Positions 10,550 through 20,106 of a DNA stretch of 64,000 nt are shown here, piece by piece (the first letter of the stretch is position 1; every line of letters starts with the position of its first letter). Position numbers and translations under genes: made by a program. Source of the stretch: Linum tenue (lineage: Eukaryota; Streptophyta; Magnoliopsida; Malpighiales; Linaceae); contig CAMGYJ010000004.1 of NCBI GenBank assembly GCA_946122785.1, positions 24,316,188 through 24,380,187 on the forward strand. The letters run 5' to 3'. The notes beneath the pieces were generated by a model. That model did no database searches. It had not been told where the DNA came from and worked only from the letters and a program-made list of their open reading frames with translations.

Positions 10550-10953
10550 TGTGGGAAACATAATTATTAGCTGTTTTCGGTTATTTCGTATTAGTGTCGG
10601 TTTTTATGGATTGGGGGATTATTTGGGTATTTGGGGGAATAAACAGGGAGTTAATTGTTATGTTTTATTATTCGGGTAGCAGATAGGAATTAGACAGGTT
10701 ATATAATCTGTAATAGGGTCTTATTTTGGGATCAAGCAATTACAGAACCAAAACCTAAATCCTAAACCTCTCTCTTCCCTCTCTCCTGCGAAATCTCTCT
10801 CTCCCTCTTGGCTCCAAAAGCTGCGGCAGCAGCCCCCTTCTTCCCTCTTCTTGTTCTCAAAAATCCCCAATTCTAATCCCTAGTTAGATCAATCCCTAAT
10901 TGATCTAGCTAAATTCCCAAATTCCCAACCTGTAGGAAACCTTGTTTCCTACA
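10550..10953 (+). repeat. 3' LTR of the gag-only element
   Basis: It is 404 bp, with no difference from the 5' LTR found when read side by side. LTRs are identical at insertion and then diverge, so the insertion is recent. It is followed by the TSD GGGGT and the remainder of the Tekay-like LTR. Confidence 0.93.
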
Positions 10954-10958
10954 GGGGT

Positions 10959-10999
10959 GGAAATGTATTTTTCCAAATTCAAAGAGGTGGGATGTTTCA
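10959..10999 (+). repeat. 3' LTR of the Tekay-like element, last part
   Basis: It continues the LTR interrupted at 7923 and ends in GATGTTTCA, matching the 5' LTR end GATGCTTCA. The next five bases, AGAAG, are the TSD in Athila copy 1. Confidence 0.88.
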
Positions 11000-11911
11000 A
11001 GAAGGGCAAAGTTGAAGGGTTCTGAGTTTTAGAGAGAAAAAGTGTATACCTTGAGAGAGAAAGTGAAAAACCTGATTCTTCAAGCGCCTTAGATCATTCT
11101 CCATCACCATTGGAGCCCGATTTGAGTTTGGAGAAGTGCTGATTGATTGCCAGAAATAGAATCTCATCCTTCACAGTATGGTTTCCGCGTCTGAGCTAGA
11201 TTTCATGTCTCTCTCTGTCGAGTAACTTTCTCATTCACATGGGTATGAATAACCCTAGATTCGTATGTTAGGTCTGATTGTATGAACCCAAGTACGAATT
11301 GAGTGATATGATTATATTCAATTGAGGTTTTATTTCGTGAATGGCCTGAATCCTGATCAAATTCCTGTTATTTCTACTTTGACCTAGAAAGAGAATATCT
11401 GCCTAGGTTTATAGAGCACCCTTGATTGAAGGTAGTGGATTGACGACTTTAGTCGAGGAGTCAATTCACTATTCTGTACCGGATTTACTTCGGTAGTGGA
11501 GGTTTGTTTCGTTAGGGCCTCAATTTGTTTACTCCGGTGGAGGTTAGTCGCCCACTTGGGACTCAGATTGAGAGGGTCTGGAGACTTTTTGTCGAGACTG
11601 CAGACTGTTTAAGAACCTCCTGCAGTATAACTATCATTGAACTTAAACTTGGTAAATTACAATCCAGCTTAACTGTAGTCTAGGGGGAACCATATCCGGG
11701 TGACCTCTCTCAACTTGAAAACAACCTTTAACTGCTTTGCTTGTTTGCTTGTTTAGACCTTCACTACACTTTCACGGCTAAATAATAAGAACTCACAGAG
11801 TAGTCATCACACTTAGGACCCGGGTTGACATTAAAACCCAAACCCGCTATAATACGCTTTAGGAGGTGGTTACACTTGGCCATTTTCTAGAGTGACGGTA
11901 GAAGCGAGTCA
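11000..11911 (+). repeat. Athila copy 1 5' LTR, second part
   Basis: It resumes after the Tekay-like insertion and ends GCGAGTCA, two bases before the start of AGTTTTTGGCGCC. It is homologous, in reverse, to 26497-27859 and 55450-56642, and more distantly to 42560-43957. Confidence 0.85.
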
Positions 11912-11917
11912 AGTTTT

Positions 11918-11934
11918 TGGCGCCGTTGCCGGGG
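11918..11934 (+). other. Primer-binding site, tRNA-Asp (Athila copy 1)
   Basis: TGGCGCCGTTGCCGGGG is a perfect 17-base complement to the 3' end of plant tRNA-Asp, the primer typical of Athila elements. Confidence 0.9.
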
Positions 11935-12057
11935 ACAACTAGGTTGTTGAAAAAACGTGATTTCTGTTAATTAAGCTTTTCTTTTTAGCATTGTTTGTTT
12001 GCTTTGTCCCACTTGTGCCTTCACGTGTTTGCTTCTTGACTGTGTGAAGGTAGTGCA

Positions 12058-13446
12058 TGACCCGTAGCCAGTGGGGAGGTTTACTGCTGTTGGATCCAGA
12101 GCTTAAACGCACCTGTCACCAACTTAGGAGACAACAGCGAGCTAGACTGGCTACGGAGGACGCATAGACGGCCACTTGAGCAGCGATTTTGAGGAAGAAT
12201 ACGAGATGGACGGTGACCATAACCTGCCACAGGGGATTCCTCTCCAAGTTCCCCTAGTGAATCAGATCCTGGGGAACAACTCAATACCCCAGGCAGATGG
12301 GGTTCAGCATCAACCACCGCCGCCGAGTCCCACCTTGGAGTATTATTACACTCCACGGGTCGCTGATATCTGCCCTGTCATCCTCTATCCGCCCATTCCA
12401 GCGAACAACTTCGAGATCAAGCCATGCTGGATTCAACTCATTACATCCTCTATCCAGTTTCATGGCTTGAATGATGAGGAGGCAAGGGTGCATCTTTCCC
12501 GGTTCCTGCAGCTGACGAACGGGTTCAAGATGAATGGTGTACCCGATGATGCGATCCGCCTTCACCTCTTCCCCCACTCTCTGGCGGGGCATGCTAAGAG
12601 GTGGTTAGAGACCCAGCCCCCATTGTCCATCTCTTCTTGGGACGATCTGGCCAATAAGTTCGTGCACAGGTACTATCCGGCATCGAAGACCATAGAGATC
12701 CAGCGAGAGATCACTCACTTCCGCCAAGATCCAGATGAGTCACTTCGTGACGCATGGGAGCGGTACTCGGGATTTTTCTGGCAGTGTTCCCATCATGGCT
12801 TCAGTGATGCATTCACCGTGGGGAACTTCTATAGTGCTCTCTCTCCGAAAAGCCAGAGGGTGATTGAGTCTCTATGCCTAGGAGGGGATATTATCACTAA
12901 AACTCCACCCGAACTGAACCAGATGATCGGTACCTTGGCTGCCAAAGATCATTCCTGGGGGCAGAACACTAGAGGCAGGAATTCCCGGGATCATGGTGTG
13001 CACGCCATGGAGGCCAGGTTTGGGCTCAAGCGGGAGGTGGCTGAGTTGGTGCAGACATTGAAGTAGCCCAACAGTCTTATTCCGAGCAGAGGTCTGGCCG
13101 GACCTCCAGTAGCTCAATGTCAGTGGTGTGAGAGCTTGAACCATCTAGTGGAAGACTGCCAGGCTATGCGGGAGTCTTCTACACCCTAGGAGCAGTTGGA
13201 CTTCATCGCCAATGCTCGGCGCCTCGACCCTTACAGTGGTACGTATAACTAAGGTTTGCGCCAGCATTCCAACTTCTCCTGCAATACCAGCAACACCACC
13301 AAACCTCCTGGCTTCCCAGCACCAGCTGGTGGTTTTCAGCAGCGGTAGCCCTTTAAGGCTAGGCAGGGCCTAGTTCCACAGCAGCAGCCCTACCAGCCTA
13401 GGCAGGTGCAGCCATTCCAGCAACAGCTCCAGCTCCAGATAATCAG
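12058..13446 (+). pseudogene. Gag of Athila copy 1, broken
   Basis: It starts ATGACCCGTAGCCAG, as in copies 2-4. A stop near 12166 breaks the frame, and the longest open part is 12176-13066 (296 codons). The capsid core is clear: CWIQLITSSIQFHGL, HAKRWLETQPPLSISSWDDL, KFVHRYYP and RDAWERYSGFF. A zinc knuckle, CQWCESLNHLVEDC (CX2CX4HX4C), lies at 13118-13159, beyond a TAG at 13065. Further stops (near 13188 and 13250) follow. It is a decayed structural protein gene; particle assembly would have been its role. Confidence 0.88.
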
Positions 13447-14473
13447 ATGACCGAGCTGAAAAACATTTTAGCGGCATTCATGACTACCAGCCATGCCAAT
13501 TTTGCCTGGATCGACCAGAACATCGCCTCGTTGGAGGCAAGTCAGAGGAACCAAGGTGGCATATTGCTAGACCTCCAGAATCATATTGGAGGGATAGCCC
13601 GCCAGAATAATACCAGGGCCTGGGAACTCTGTCTGCCACCACCATCCCTAATCCTCGCGAGCCTCACCAGCAGCTGGATGCCATCTTTACCCGGAGTGGT
13701 AAGACAACATCTGCTGCCCCCGCCCAGGCTAGGGAGAAAGAGCCACTGCCTGGTTCAACACTTCCAGCTGACGATGCAAAAAGTGGGGATAGAGAAGGAA
13801 GCCCCTGCTCACAAGCCACAACCAGTGGTTAAGAAACATGTACCCCAGCTTCCCTTCCCCACTCGCCTACACAAAGACATGCTGAAGACTGAGTTTGCCA
13901 AGTTCATGGTACTGTTGAAGCAGGTCAACATCAGCATGTTTTTTGTGGAGGCACTGTCGAAGATGCCCAAGTACGCCAAGTTCATGAAGGATCTCCTCAA
14001 CAACAAGAAGAAACTTGGGGATCTTTCGACAGTGATGCTGAGCGAGGAGTGTTCTGCTATCCTGCATATCAAGTTGCCCGAGAAGTGTAAAGACCCAGGG
14101 AGTTTTACTATCCCTCTTGTTATTGGCAGCATGCATGTAGGAAAGTCCTTGGCGGACCTAGGCGCTAGCATAAATGTCATGCCCTACAAATTGTTTAAAA
14201 AGCTAGACTTAGGTGAACCAAGAGCTACTAGGATGAGCATTTAGTTAGCTGACCGTTCCATTGTGCATCCTAGGGGTATCATAGAGGATCTGCTTGTTAA
14301 TGTAGGTGCATTCACATATCCTGTTGACTTTTTTATTCTTGATAAATGAGGATGTGGATGTGCCTTTGATTTTGGGTAGACCATTTCTCGCCACCGCCAA
14401 GGCACTTATTGATGTGCATAGTGGTAAACTGATCTTGCGTGCTGGGAATGAACATGCTACTTTTTCTGCCGTC
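13447..14473 (+). pseudogene. Gag-protease linker and retropepsin of Athila copy 1, truncated
   Basis: An open frame runs 13447-14244. It includes a linker with a frame disturbance near 13620 and then the conserved block VPQLPFPTRLHKDML. The aspartic protease active site is DLGASINVMPYKLFKKL near 14155-14208. A TAG at 14242 interrupts the protease. The downstream protease motif PLILGRPFLATAKALIDV is present near 14360-14420 after a frameshift. Homology to other copies ends near 14473, so everything beyond protease is missing. Confidence 0.85.
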
Positions 14474-14833
14474 CTATTCCCATTTTGGAAAGGTCCAAGA
14501 TGCGGCGCCGCTACGTACAGATCTGGAAGAGGTCGGACTTCGATTGGAACCTGACCCTTCAACTTCCTTCTGCCGCTCCATCGATGGGGGCAACCGCCTC
14601 CTCCACTTCTCTCATCCTCTGCCACTCGGTCAATGGCGACTCCCCTTCCCAAACCTACTGTTGCTCCGATTCCTGGCAAAAAGTTTCGATAGGTGGTGTT
14701 GTGGTTGATGCTTTCTATTATAATCATCAATTAGGAGGCGAGATAGAGTTGGAATAGAAGAAAGGGTCAAAAGGCTTGGTTGGATCCAACTTTCTGCAAC
14801 TAGCCTCTCTTCCTGGATCGACGACGGCTGAGA
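14474..14833. other. Unassigned sequence between Athila copy 1 and the hAT-like element
   Basis: It is moderately GC-rich with several short overlapping frames on both strands and no recognisable motif. It is the left flank of the hAT-like insertion and continues at 32773 beyond the whole nest. A decayed host-gene fragment or unknown repeat is possible; nothing supports either. Confidence 0.4.
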
Positions 14834-14868
14834 GTCCAAAGTGTACGTGGGCACCGGGCCGTGCCGCC

Positions 14869-15931
14869 TGTAGACACCACATTTTGTCCGGGGCAATCAT
14901 CCTACTTTAAACTAAAAAAACTATAAGTTAAATAGGATGCTTTGGAAATAATTGATTGAGATTGCTGTGGCAAGTCAATAAGTATCAATGCATAATTATA
15001 ATCTCGATTTGGTCGAGACTAACAGTGGCAAGTCAATAAGGACCACTTATTGCCAAGTTTTCTCGTATTTGATCATATGATCGATTTAATTGAGATCGAA
15101 TACAACACTTGTTCGTAGTTAATAATTTGTTAGAATGATCAATGGTTTCCCTAGAATAATTAAAGGCTTGATGTTGGAGTTTAAGACTATTTTTGGGTAG
15201 AATGATGAAGGTTTGCGATTTTGGATTTAATAAGCTAAGAATTGGTGGATGTCACATTTTGGTTTGGTTAACCATTGATAAAGCAGAAGATCAAATTGAT
15301 AGAAATAACATGTAAAAAATGTTTCATTGTACATCAGTGAAATAAAATCTTAACTATAATTAAGTGAGCTCTTACACACAATTGCTAACATATACAAAAA
15401 ATAGAACACTCTAAGCAAATGGAATCCCAACTAGGGTCTGTAACACATCACTTGAAGGCCTGGTCCAATTAACTAACAAATTTTATCTTTAAATTAACCG
15501 CAGTGGGTGTATAATCAAATTACCATTGATGCGATTTAAATTTCTTTAGCGTTTCAATGGGACCCTAATCAAATTTATCTTTAAAATATATACGTCAATG
15601 GACATTTAATTAAACCATAACTAATAAGTTAGCAATATATTAATGATTAAGCGAGATCTTAATAATACACAATTGTTATAAAAAGCACCAACACATATAA
15701 AACTTATCGACTTAAGTAGTACCAATTTTGGGCGTTGTGGGGTGTGATTTCTCTTCCCCACACGTAACCGTACTCCCACACCTAGATTTCTATATTTCTA
15801 TATCACAGACCACCTCGGTTCCGACCCTAAGGTTAGAGGCAACCGAAGAGTGTTCGATCCACTCCAAGTAAGATTGATGGCGACTCCAAAAGCGAACGCG
15901 ACCGACGAACTCCGGAGGGACGGTTGCGACA
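14869..15931 (+). repeat. Ogre/Tat 5' LTR
   Basis: It is 1063 bp. It shares long stretches with 31072-32069, including the ACGTAACCGTACTCCC block, with scattered substitutions and an extra segment near 15827-15920 that the 3' LTR lacks. Confidence 0.87.
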
Positions 15932-15933
15932 TA

Positions 15934-15951
15934 TGGCGACTCCGCTGGGAA
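15934..15951 (+). other. Primer-binding site, tRNA-Arg (Ogre/Tat)
   Basis: TGGCGACTCCGCTGGGAA is complementary to the 3' end of plant tRNA-Arg(ACG) except for one missing G in the run. Ogre elements characteristically use tRNA-Arg. Confidence 0.8.
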
Positions 15952-16735
15952 CTTCGAGAGTCGAGCTACATAATTAAGTTCGATAAGTTTTTTATTTTCC
16001 TATTACGTGTTGGGTCTTTACTTTCTTATTTACGCAATTATATTTTCACAATTTAATTCTGCATTCATGCATAAAAGCTCTATTCCCGAGCTATCCTATT
16101 AGAAACGGAAAAGGAGTACCATGAGTTTCACAGTAGTGGAAAGCACGCAAAACTTTCCAACCAAGTTCAACTCAGATCCGAGGTTGATCTTGAGGTAGCC
16201 AGCTAGTTCGAAAGGGCTATTGCAGGATACAACTTGGGAACCAATTCCTAGGAATTCCTCTGCCATGATATAGTAAGCTTAGAGGTCTTCCTAAACCGTC
16301 CAAAACAATCTCGAAGCCACCATAACACCACGTCGTTATGCCCTCCTAAAGCCCTAGGTTTTCCCCAATAGGGATATGTTTTTATTATCTGTATGTATGT
16401 TTTCTAACGATGTGATAACTTGTGTTATATTCTTCAAATCGCAAAATAATTTGTCTGTGTGAACAATGTCTTTTTTTTTTAAAAAACTCATAAACATTGT
16501 TCTCTCTGTGTTTTCACTTATGCATTTAAAATAAATCATGAAACATTTTCAAAGTGCACGTGCATCCAAGGAATCATCTGTGCATCTATGCATCGCATAA
16601 GCATCATACATACTCTCCATTACTCATTCAAGTAAATTTAACAAAATTAATTGGTCAGGGTTCCTTAAAATTGCTAGCCTACGGGGAAACAATCATCCTT
16701 TTAAGTATTTAACGAGATCAAAAGCCAAGTTCATC
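15952..16735 (+). other. Ogre/Tat leader between PBS and gag
   Basis: This is AT-rich, with no long frame and no recognised motif. A long untranslated leader before gag is usual in Ogre/Tat elements. Confidence 0.55.
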
Positions 16736-17713
16736 ATGGAGGCATTTCGAAAAGAGTTGAAGGACATCAAAAGAAAGCTGACAGGGTTTGACGAGAAGCT
16801 AGTGGGGTTCGATGAGAAACTAACTGGCTTCGATGAGATGAAAAGCCAGCTCAACACAATATTGAGCATATTGTGAAGAAAAGGGAAGGAGGTTGCAACG
16901 AAGGAGGAAGAAATCATATTTGACGACGATGATCACTATGAGCAACCTTAGGGAAACGTCTCGAGTAGTAAATTCATCCTCGTACCTTCGAAGAACACAG
17001 GTGAAAAAGGTGACATTGGTTCATCAAAGCATGACAAATCTGGAGAACCCAAGAAGCAAGAGGAACATAAGATCAAAGCTATGTTAGAAGAAAAATTAGA
17101 ACACATGAATGAACGAATAAGAAGCATAGAAGGAGTTGAATCGTACGAGCCTATGGATGCATCGAAACTATCTCTAGTCCCAGATGTCATGATTCCTCAA
17201 GTGTTTCAAATGTCAGAATTAGAAAGATACAATGGCAAAACTTGCCTAAAAAGTCATCTGGTCATGTACTGCACCAAAATGGCCAACCATATATGAGATG
17301 AAAGGCTAATGGTACATTGCTTCCAAAACAGCCTCAGTAGTTCTGCCCTATGATGGTATATGCAACTAGAGAAAACAAAAGTGAGGAGATGGAAACACTT
17401 AGCCGATGCATTCATGCGACATCACAAGCACAACCAGGATCTGGCTCCAGACCGAGAAGATCTGAGAAATATGGAAAGGAACGAGAAAGAGTCTTTTAGA
17501 GAGTAAGCTCAGAGGTGGAGAGAGAAAGTTGAAGATGTTCAACCTCCACTGGTAGAAAAAGAGATGGTGTCAATCTTCTTCGGAACATTAAGGGATCCAA
17601 ATTACAACAACATGGTCGCAATTACCATTGCCAACTTTACGGATTTGCTAGTAATCGGAGAACCAATAGAAAAAGTTTTGAAGCAAGGTCGGATGGAGAT
17701 TCCAGAAGTTCTA
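16736..17713 (+). pseudogene. Gag of the Ogre/Tat element, single frame with five stops
   Basis: One frame runs from ATG at 16736 for about 326 codons without any frameshift, interrupted only by stops at 16874, 16949, 17294, 17351 and 17504. An N-terminal repeat (LTGFDEKLVGFDEKL) and a charged linker precede the Tat-type capsid domain. That domain has YNGKTCLKSHLVMYCTKMA, WYMQLEKTKVRRWKHLADAF, ESFRE then AQRWRE, and QPPLVEKEMVSIFF. Stops with intact frame point to base substitutions in a silenced copy rather than indels. It is truncated at the Athila junction. Confidence 0.88.
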
Positions 17714-18665
17714 AGGCCCTAACGTATAAAACCTCCCCTAATGGAATAAATCCAGTACAGAATAGTGAATCGACTCCTCGACTAAATTCGTCAATTCACT
17801 ACATTCAATCAAGGGTGCTCTATAAACCTAGGCAGATATACTCATTCTAGGTCAAAGCAGGAATAACAGGAATTTTATCAGGATTCATGCAATTCAGAAA
17901 ACCATGCCTCAATTGAATATAATCAGTATCAAAGAATTCGTACTTGGGTTCATACAACCAGACCTAACATACAAATCTAGGGTTCTTCATACCCAGGTGA
18001 GTGAGAAAGTTTACTCCATGGAGAGAGGAGGGACATCTAGGTCAGATGCAGAAATTATATTGTGAAGGATGAGAATCTGCTTCTGGTAATCAATTTGCAC
18101 TTCTCCAAGCTTAAGCCGAGCTCCAATGTTGATGAAGATCGATCTAGGGCGCTTGGAGACTTTGGTTCGTCTCTCTCTCTCCAGGTATCTGCTTTCTTTC
18201 TCTCAAATTCGGATCCTTCTCAAAAATGGCCTTCTTTCCCTCAAAAGGGAGCAGATCGCGATACCCGGCCATAATACTTGGTCAGGTATTTCAGGGGGTC
18301 GGCCGGGTATTTTGAAATGCAGCGCAATGGCCATAGGAGAATACCTGATCGAGGTCCATAATACCTGATCGGGTCTTTAAGCGGTCCGACCGGGACCACT
18401 CCTGTTTCCTGGCCTCCAAAATGTGCTTTACCCAGCCTCCTTTTTCATTTTACCCGGTCGAGTATTTCAACTCCTGACTGAGTATTTTCATCTGACAGCT
18501 TCTCTACTCCATACTTCCACTTTCCGACCCGAAACTCGTTCTCACTCCTCCATATCCACGCCAAGTCCTGAAAAATGACATAAACAAACAACCTAAAATA
18601 CGAGAATCAACTCTCAAACAGTTCAAGAAATGGTGGTCAAAACATGTACAAATAATGGTCTATCA
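17714..18665 (-). repeat. Athila copy 2 3' LTR, truncated
   Basis: It matches the 5' LTR from near 26890 to 27859 and ends GGTCTATCA (TGATAGACC on the minus strand). The last ~390 bp of the LTR (the part nearest its 3' end) is missing at the Ogre junction. It contains the ATACCCGG/CCGGGTAT palindrome cluster at about 18255-18490, partly decayed. Confidence 0.86.
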
Positions 18666-20106
18666 AACGCCCCCACACTTAATCGTTTGCTTGTCCCCAA
18701 GCAAACCTGACTCAAACCAATGCAGCTCTTTAGACCTCTATAGCAACACACAACCCCGATCATCGGTAGAGAATTTCCTAGATTAATTAGCAGCTTACGA
18801 GGTCAACTGGTCTTCTAAGACGTCCCCTATCTCTCTCAATGCGAGTACTAGACTCAAACCAGGATCATGAGAAGCAGCGGAACTAAGACAAAAAATTCAT
18901 GGATAAAGAGACTCACACAATTCAACAACCAGGGACTCATTGTATTAGGGTGCCCTTTCACTTCATTTCAACTGTTGGAACCCCTTTTTGCACTTTCATT
19001 TTACATCTCCTTTGTTTTTTATTCACTTTGCGGGGGTTACAACTGCAGTTTTTGTACGATCGACCCTTATTAGTTGATCAAGAGCAATTTCAATACATCT
19101 GTCACTCTCTAAAGTACTTCCTTTAACTCCTTTACCTCAACTCGTGTGGAGGGTCAATGAAATTGAGGTGGTCGGAAGCTCTATCCGTGCCCTTGAAAAC
19201 AAATCCTCGAGTAGGCAAACCGTTCAACAGGTGAAAATTTTACTTGTACTAGAGACAGGTTAGCTTCACCTTGTAGGATTACCCCACTAAGGATCACTAA
19301 AATTTCTTCCAAAACCCGATTTTGTGCAATGAACGGGGCCACACATGTTGGGCTTACCCCATGTTTAAGATTTCAATTATTCTGACATGGAGGAACAACT
19401 GCTTTTTCATTTCCCACAGGAGCACCCCGTTTCGGTACACGAGTCCACAACACAATATAGAAAGAGTCACCAATACCACATGAATTCAACGGTCTTAAAT
19501 CCACTAGTTCACAAAATCAACCTGCACAGCAAAAATCATATACTTCAACATCCTCCATAGTGCCACAACTACCTCCCTAGATTGCATATCACCATAAAGA
19601 CTGTCAATTCAAAGCATACTGAGCAGGTTATTGCAGGGAACAATACTTGGAGCCCTCAAATTTGAAAATTTGGACAGTGGACTAGGCTCCAAGCACACAA
19701 CCAGAGCTAAACAGTCAAATCAAAACATCACCCCACACTTAAGTTCGACATTGCCCTCAATGGAAAAGATGGAAAGATAAGGGGAATGATGTTACCAGTA
19801 AGAACATACTGTAGTGGGACTTGAAAGTGGGCCAATCGGAGTGAGAAGGACTGGAAATGGGACCTGTCGTCACAATGGCACGGTCTAGAGAAAACACAAT
19901 CACTCATCAACTAGTACATCATCCAAAGAAAATCAAACCAAATCAAAATACAAAAATCTAAGTTGCACTCTGATTCAAAATAAAACAAACAAAAAAGGGC
20001 CAGCGAGTACAGCCTACTCGAGCTGGCTGAAGTCAATCTACTCCATAAGGTCGTCGACTCTGTCCCGCGGTGCTGGTGGCGGTGGGGAGTGGTCCCACCG
20101 AGTGGT
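18666..20106 (-). other. Athila copy 2 polypurine tract and 3' non-coding region
   Basis: On the minus strand AAGTGTGGGGGCGTT abuts the LTR (18666-18680) and is the likely polypurine tract. The rest is non-coding. It is partly homologous to 47070-48680 of Athila copy 4, for example the block around 19650-19760 that includes CTTAAGTTCGACATTGCCCT. No protein motif is seen. Confidence 0.75.

Larger units (their letters stand above)
7924..10953 (+). mobile_element. Gag-only LTR retrotransposon (TR-GAG-like), apparently full length and very young
   Basis: The element is 3030 bp long and flanked by the 5-bp TSD GGGGT (7919-7923 and 10954-10958). The unfilled site is preserved in the 5' LTR of the host element near 3658-3663. 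The two 404-bp LTRs (7924-8327, 10550-10953) appear identical on reading. Between them lie an initiator tRNA-Met PBS, one intact gag gene and a polypurine tract. Protease, reverse transcriptase, RNase H and integrase are all absent, so it must borrow enzymes. The structure matches the described plant TR-GAG class of non-autonomous retrotransposons. It is the only element here without visible decay. Confidence 0.92.
1379..10999 (+). mobile_element. Tekay/Del-like Ty3/Gypsy retrotransposon, internally deleted, nested in Athila copy 1
   Basis: The ends are TGTAACAC at 1379 and GATGTTTCA at 10999, flanked by a perfect 5-bp TSD AGAAG (1374-1378 and 11000-11004). It has a 2328-bp 5' LTR, an initiator tRNA-Met PBS, a fragment of gag, and protease, reverse transcriptase, RNase H and the integrase N-terminus, in the gypsy order. 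Most of gag is missing (about 3900-4016). The integrase core, any chromodomain and the first part of the 3' LTR are also missing (junction 6715-6752). In sampled segments the two LTRs differ by a few percent. Its 3' LTR carries the gag-only element at 7924-10953. Tekay/Del assignment is by long LTRs, PBS and pol similarity, and is an inference. Confidence 0.88.
946..14473 (+). mobile_element. Athila-type Ty3/Gypsy retrotransposon, copy 1, 3'-truncated host of a nest
   Basis: The element consists of a 5' LTR (946-1378 plus 11000-11911), a tRNA-Asp PBS (11918-11934), gag and the start of protease. Homology to the other Athila copies stops abruptly near 14473, inside protease. Integrase tail, extra gene and 3' LTR are absent. 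The LTR is interrupted by a Tekay-like element at 1379-10999, so this Athila is older than that insertion. The lineage call rests on the tRNA-Asp PBS, the gag zinc knuckle and the DLGAS-type protease motif shared with copies 2-4. The break at 14473 joins unrelated sequence. Confidence 0.85.

Noticed and set aside
11918..11934. tRNA-like sequences at the PBS positions (11918, 15934, 43964, 3710, 8330)
   Set aside because: Only the complement of the tRNA 3' end is present; there is no cloverleaf, so these are primer-binding sites, not tRNA genes.
14474..14833. Possible host gene fragment with several overlapping frames
   Set aside because: Frames on both strands overlap, none exceeds about 90 codons beyond the Athila part, and no motif or splice pattern is visible.
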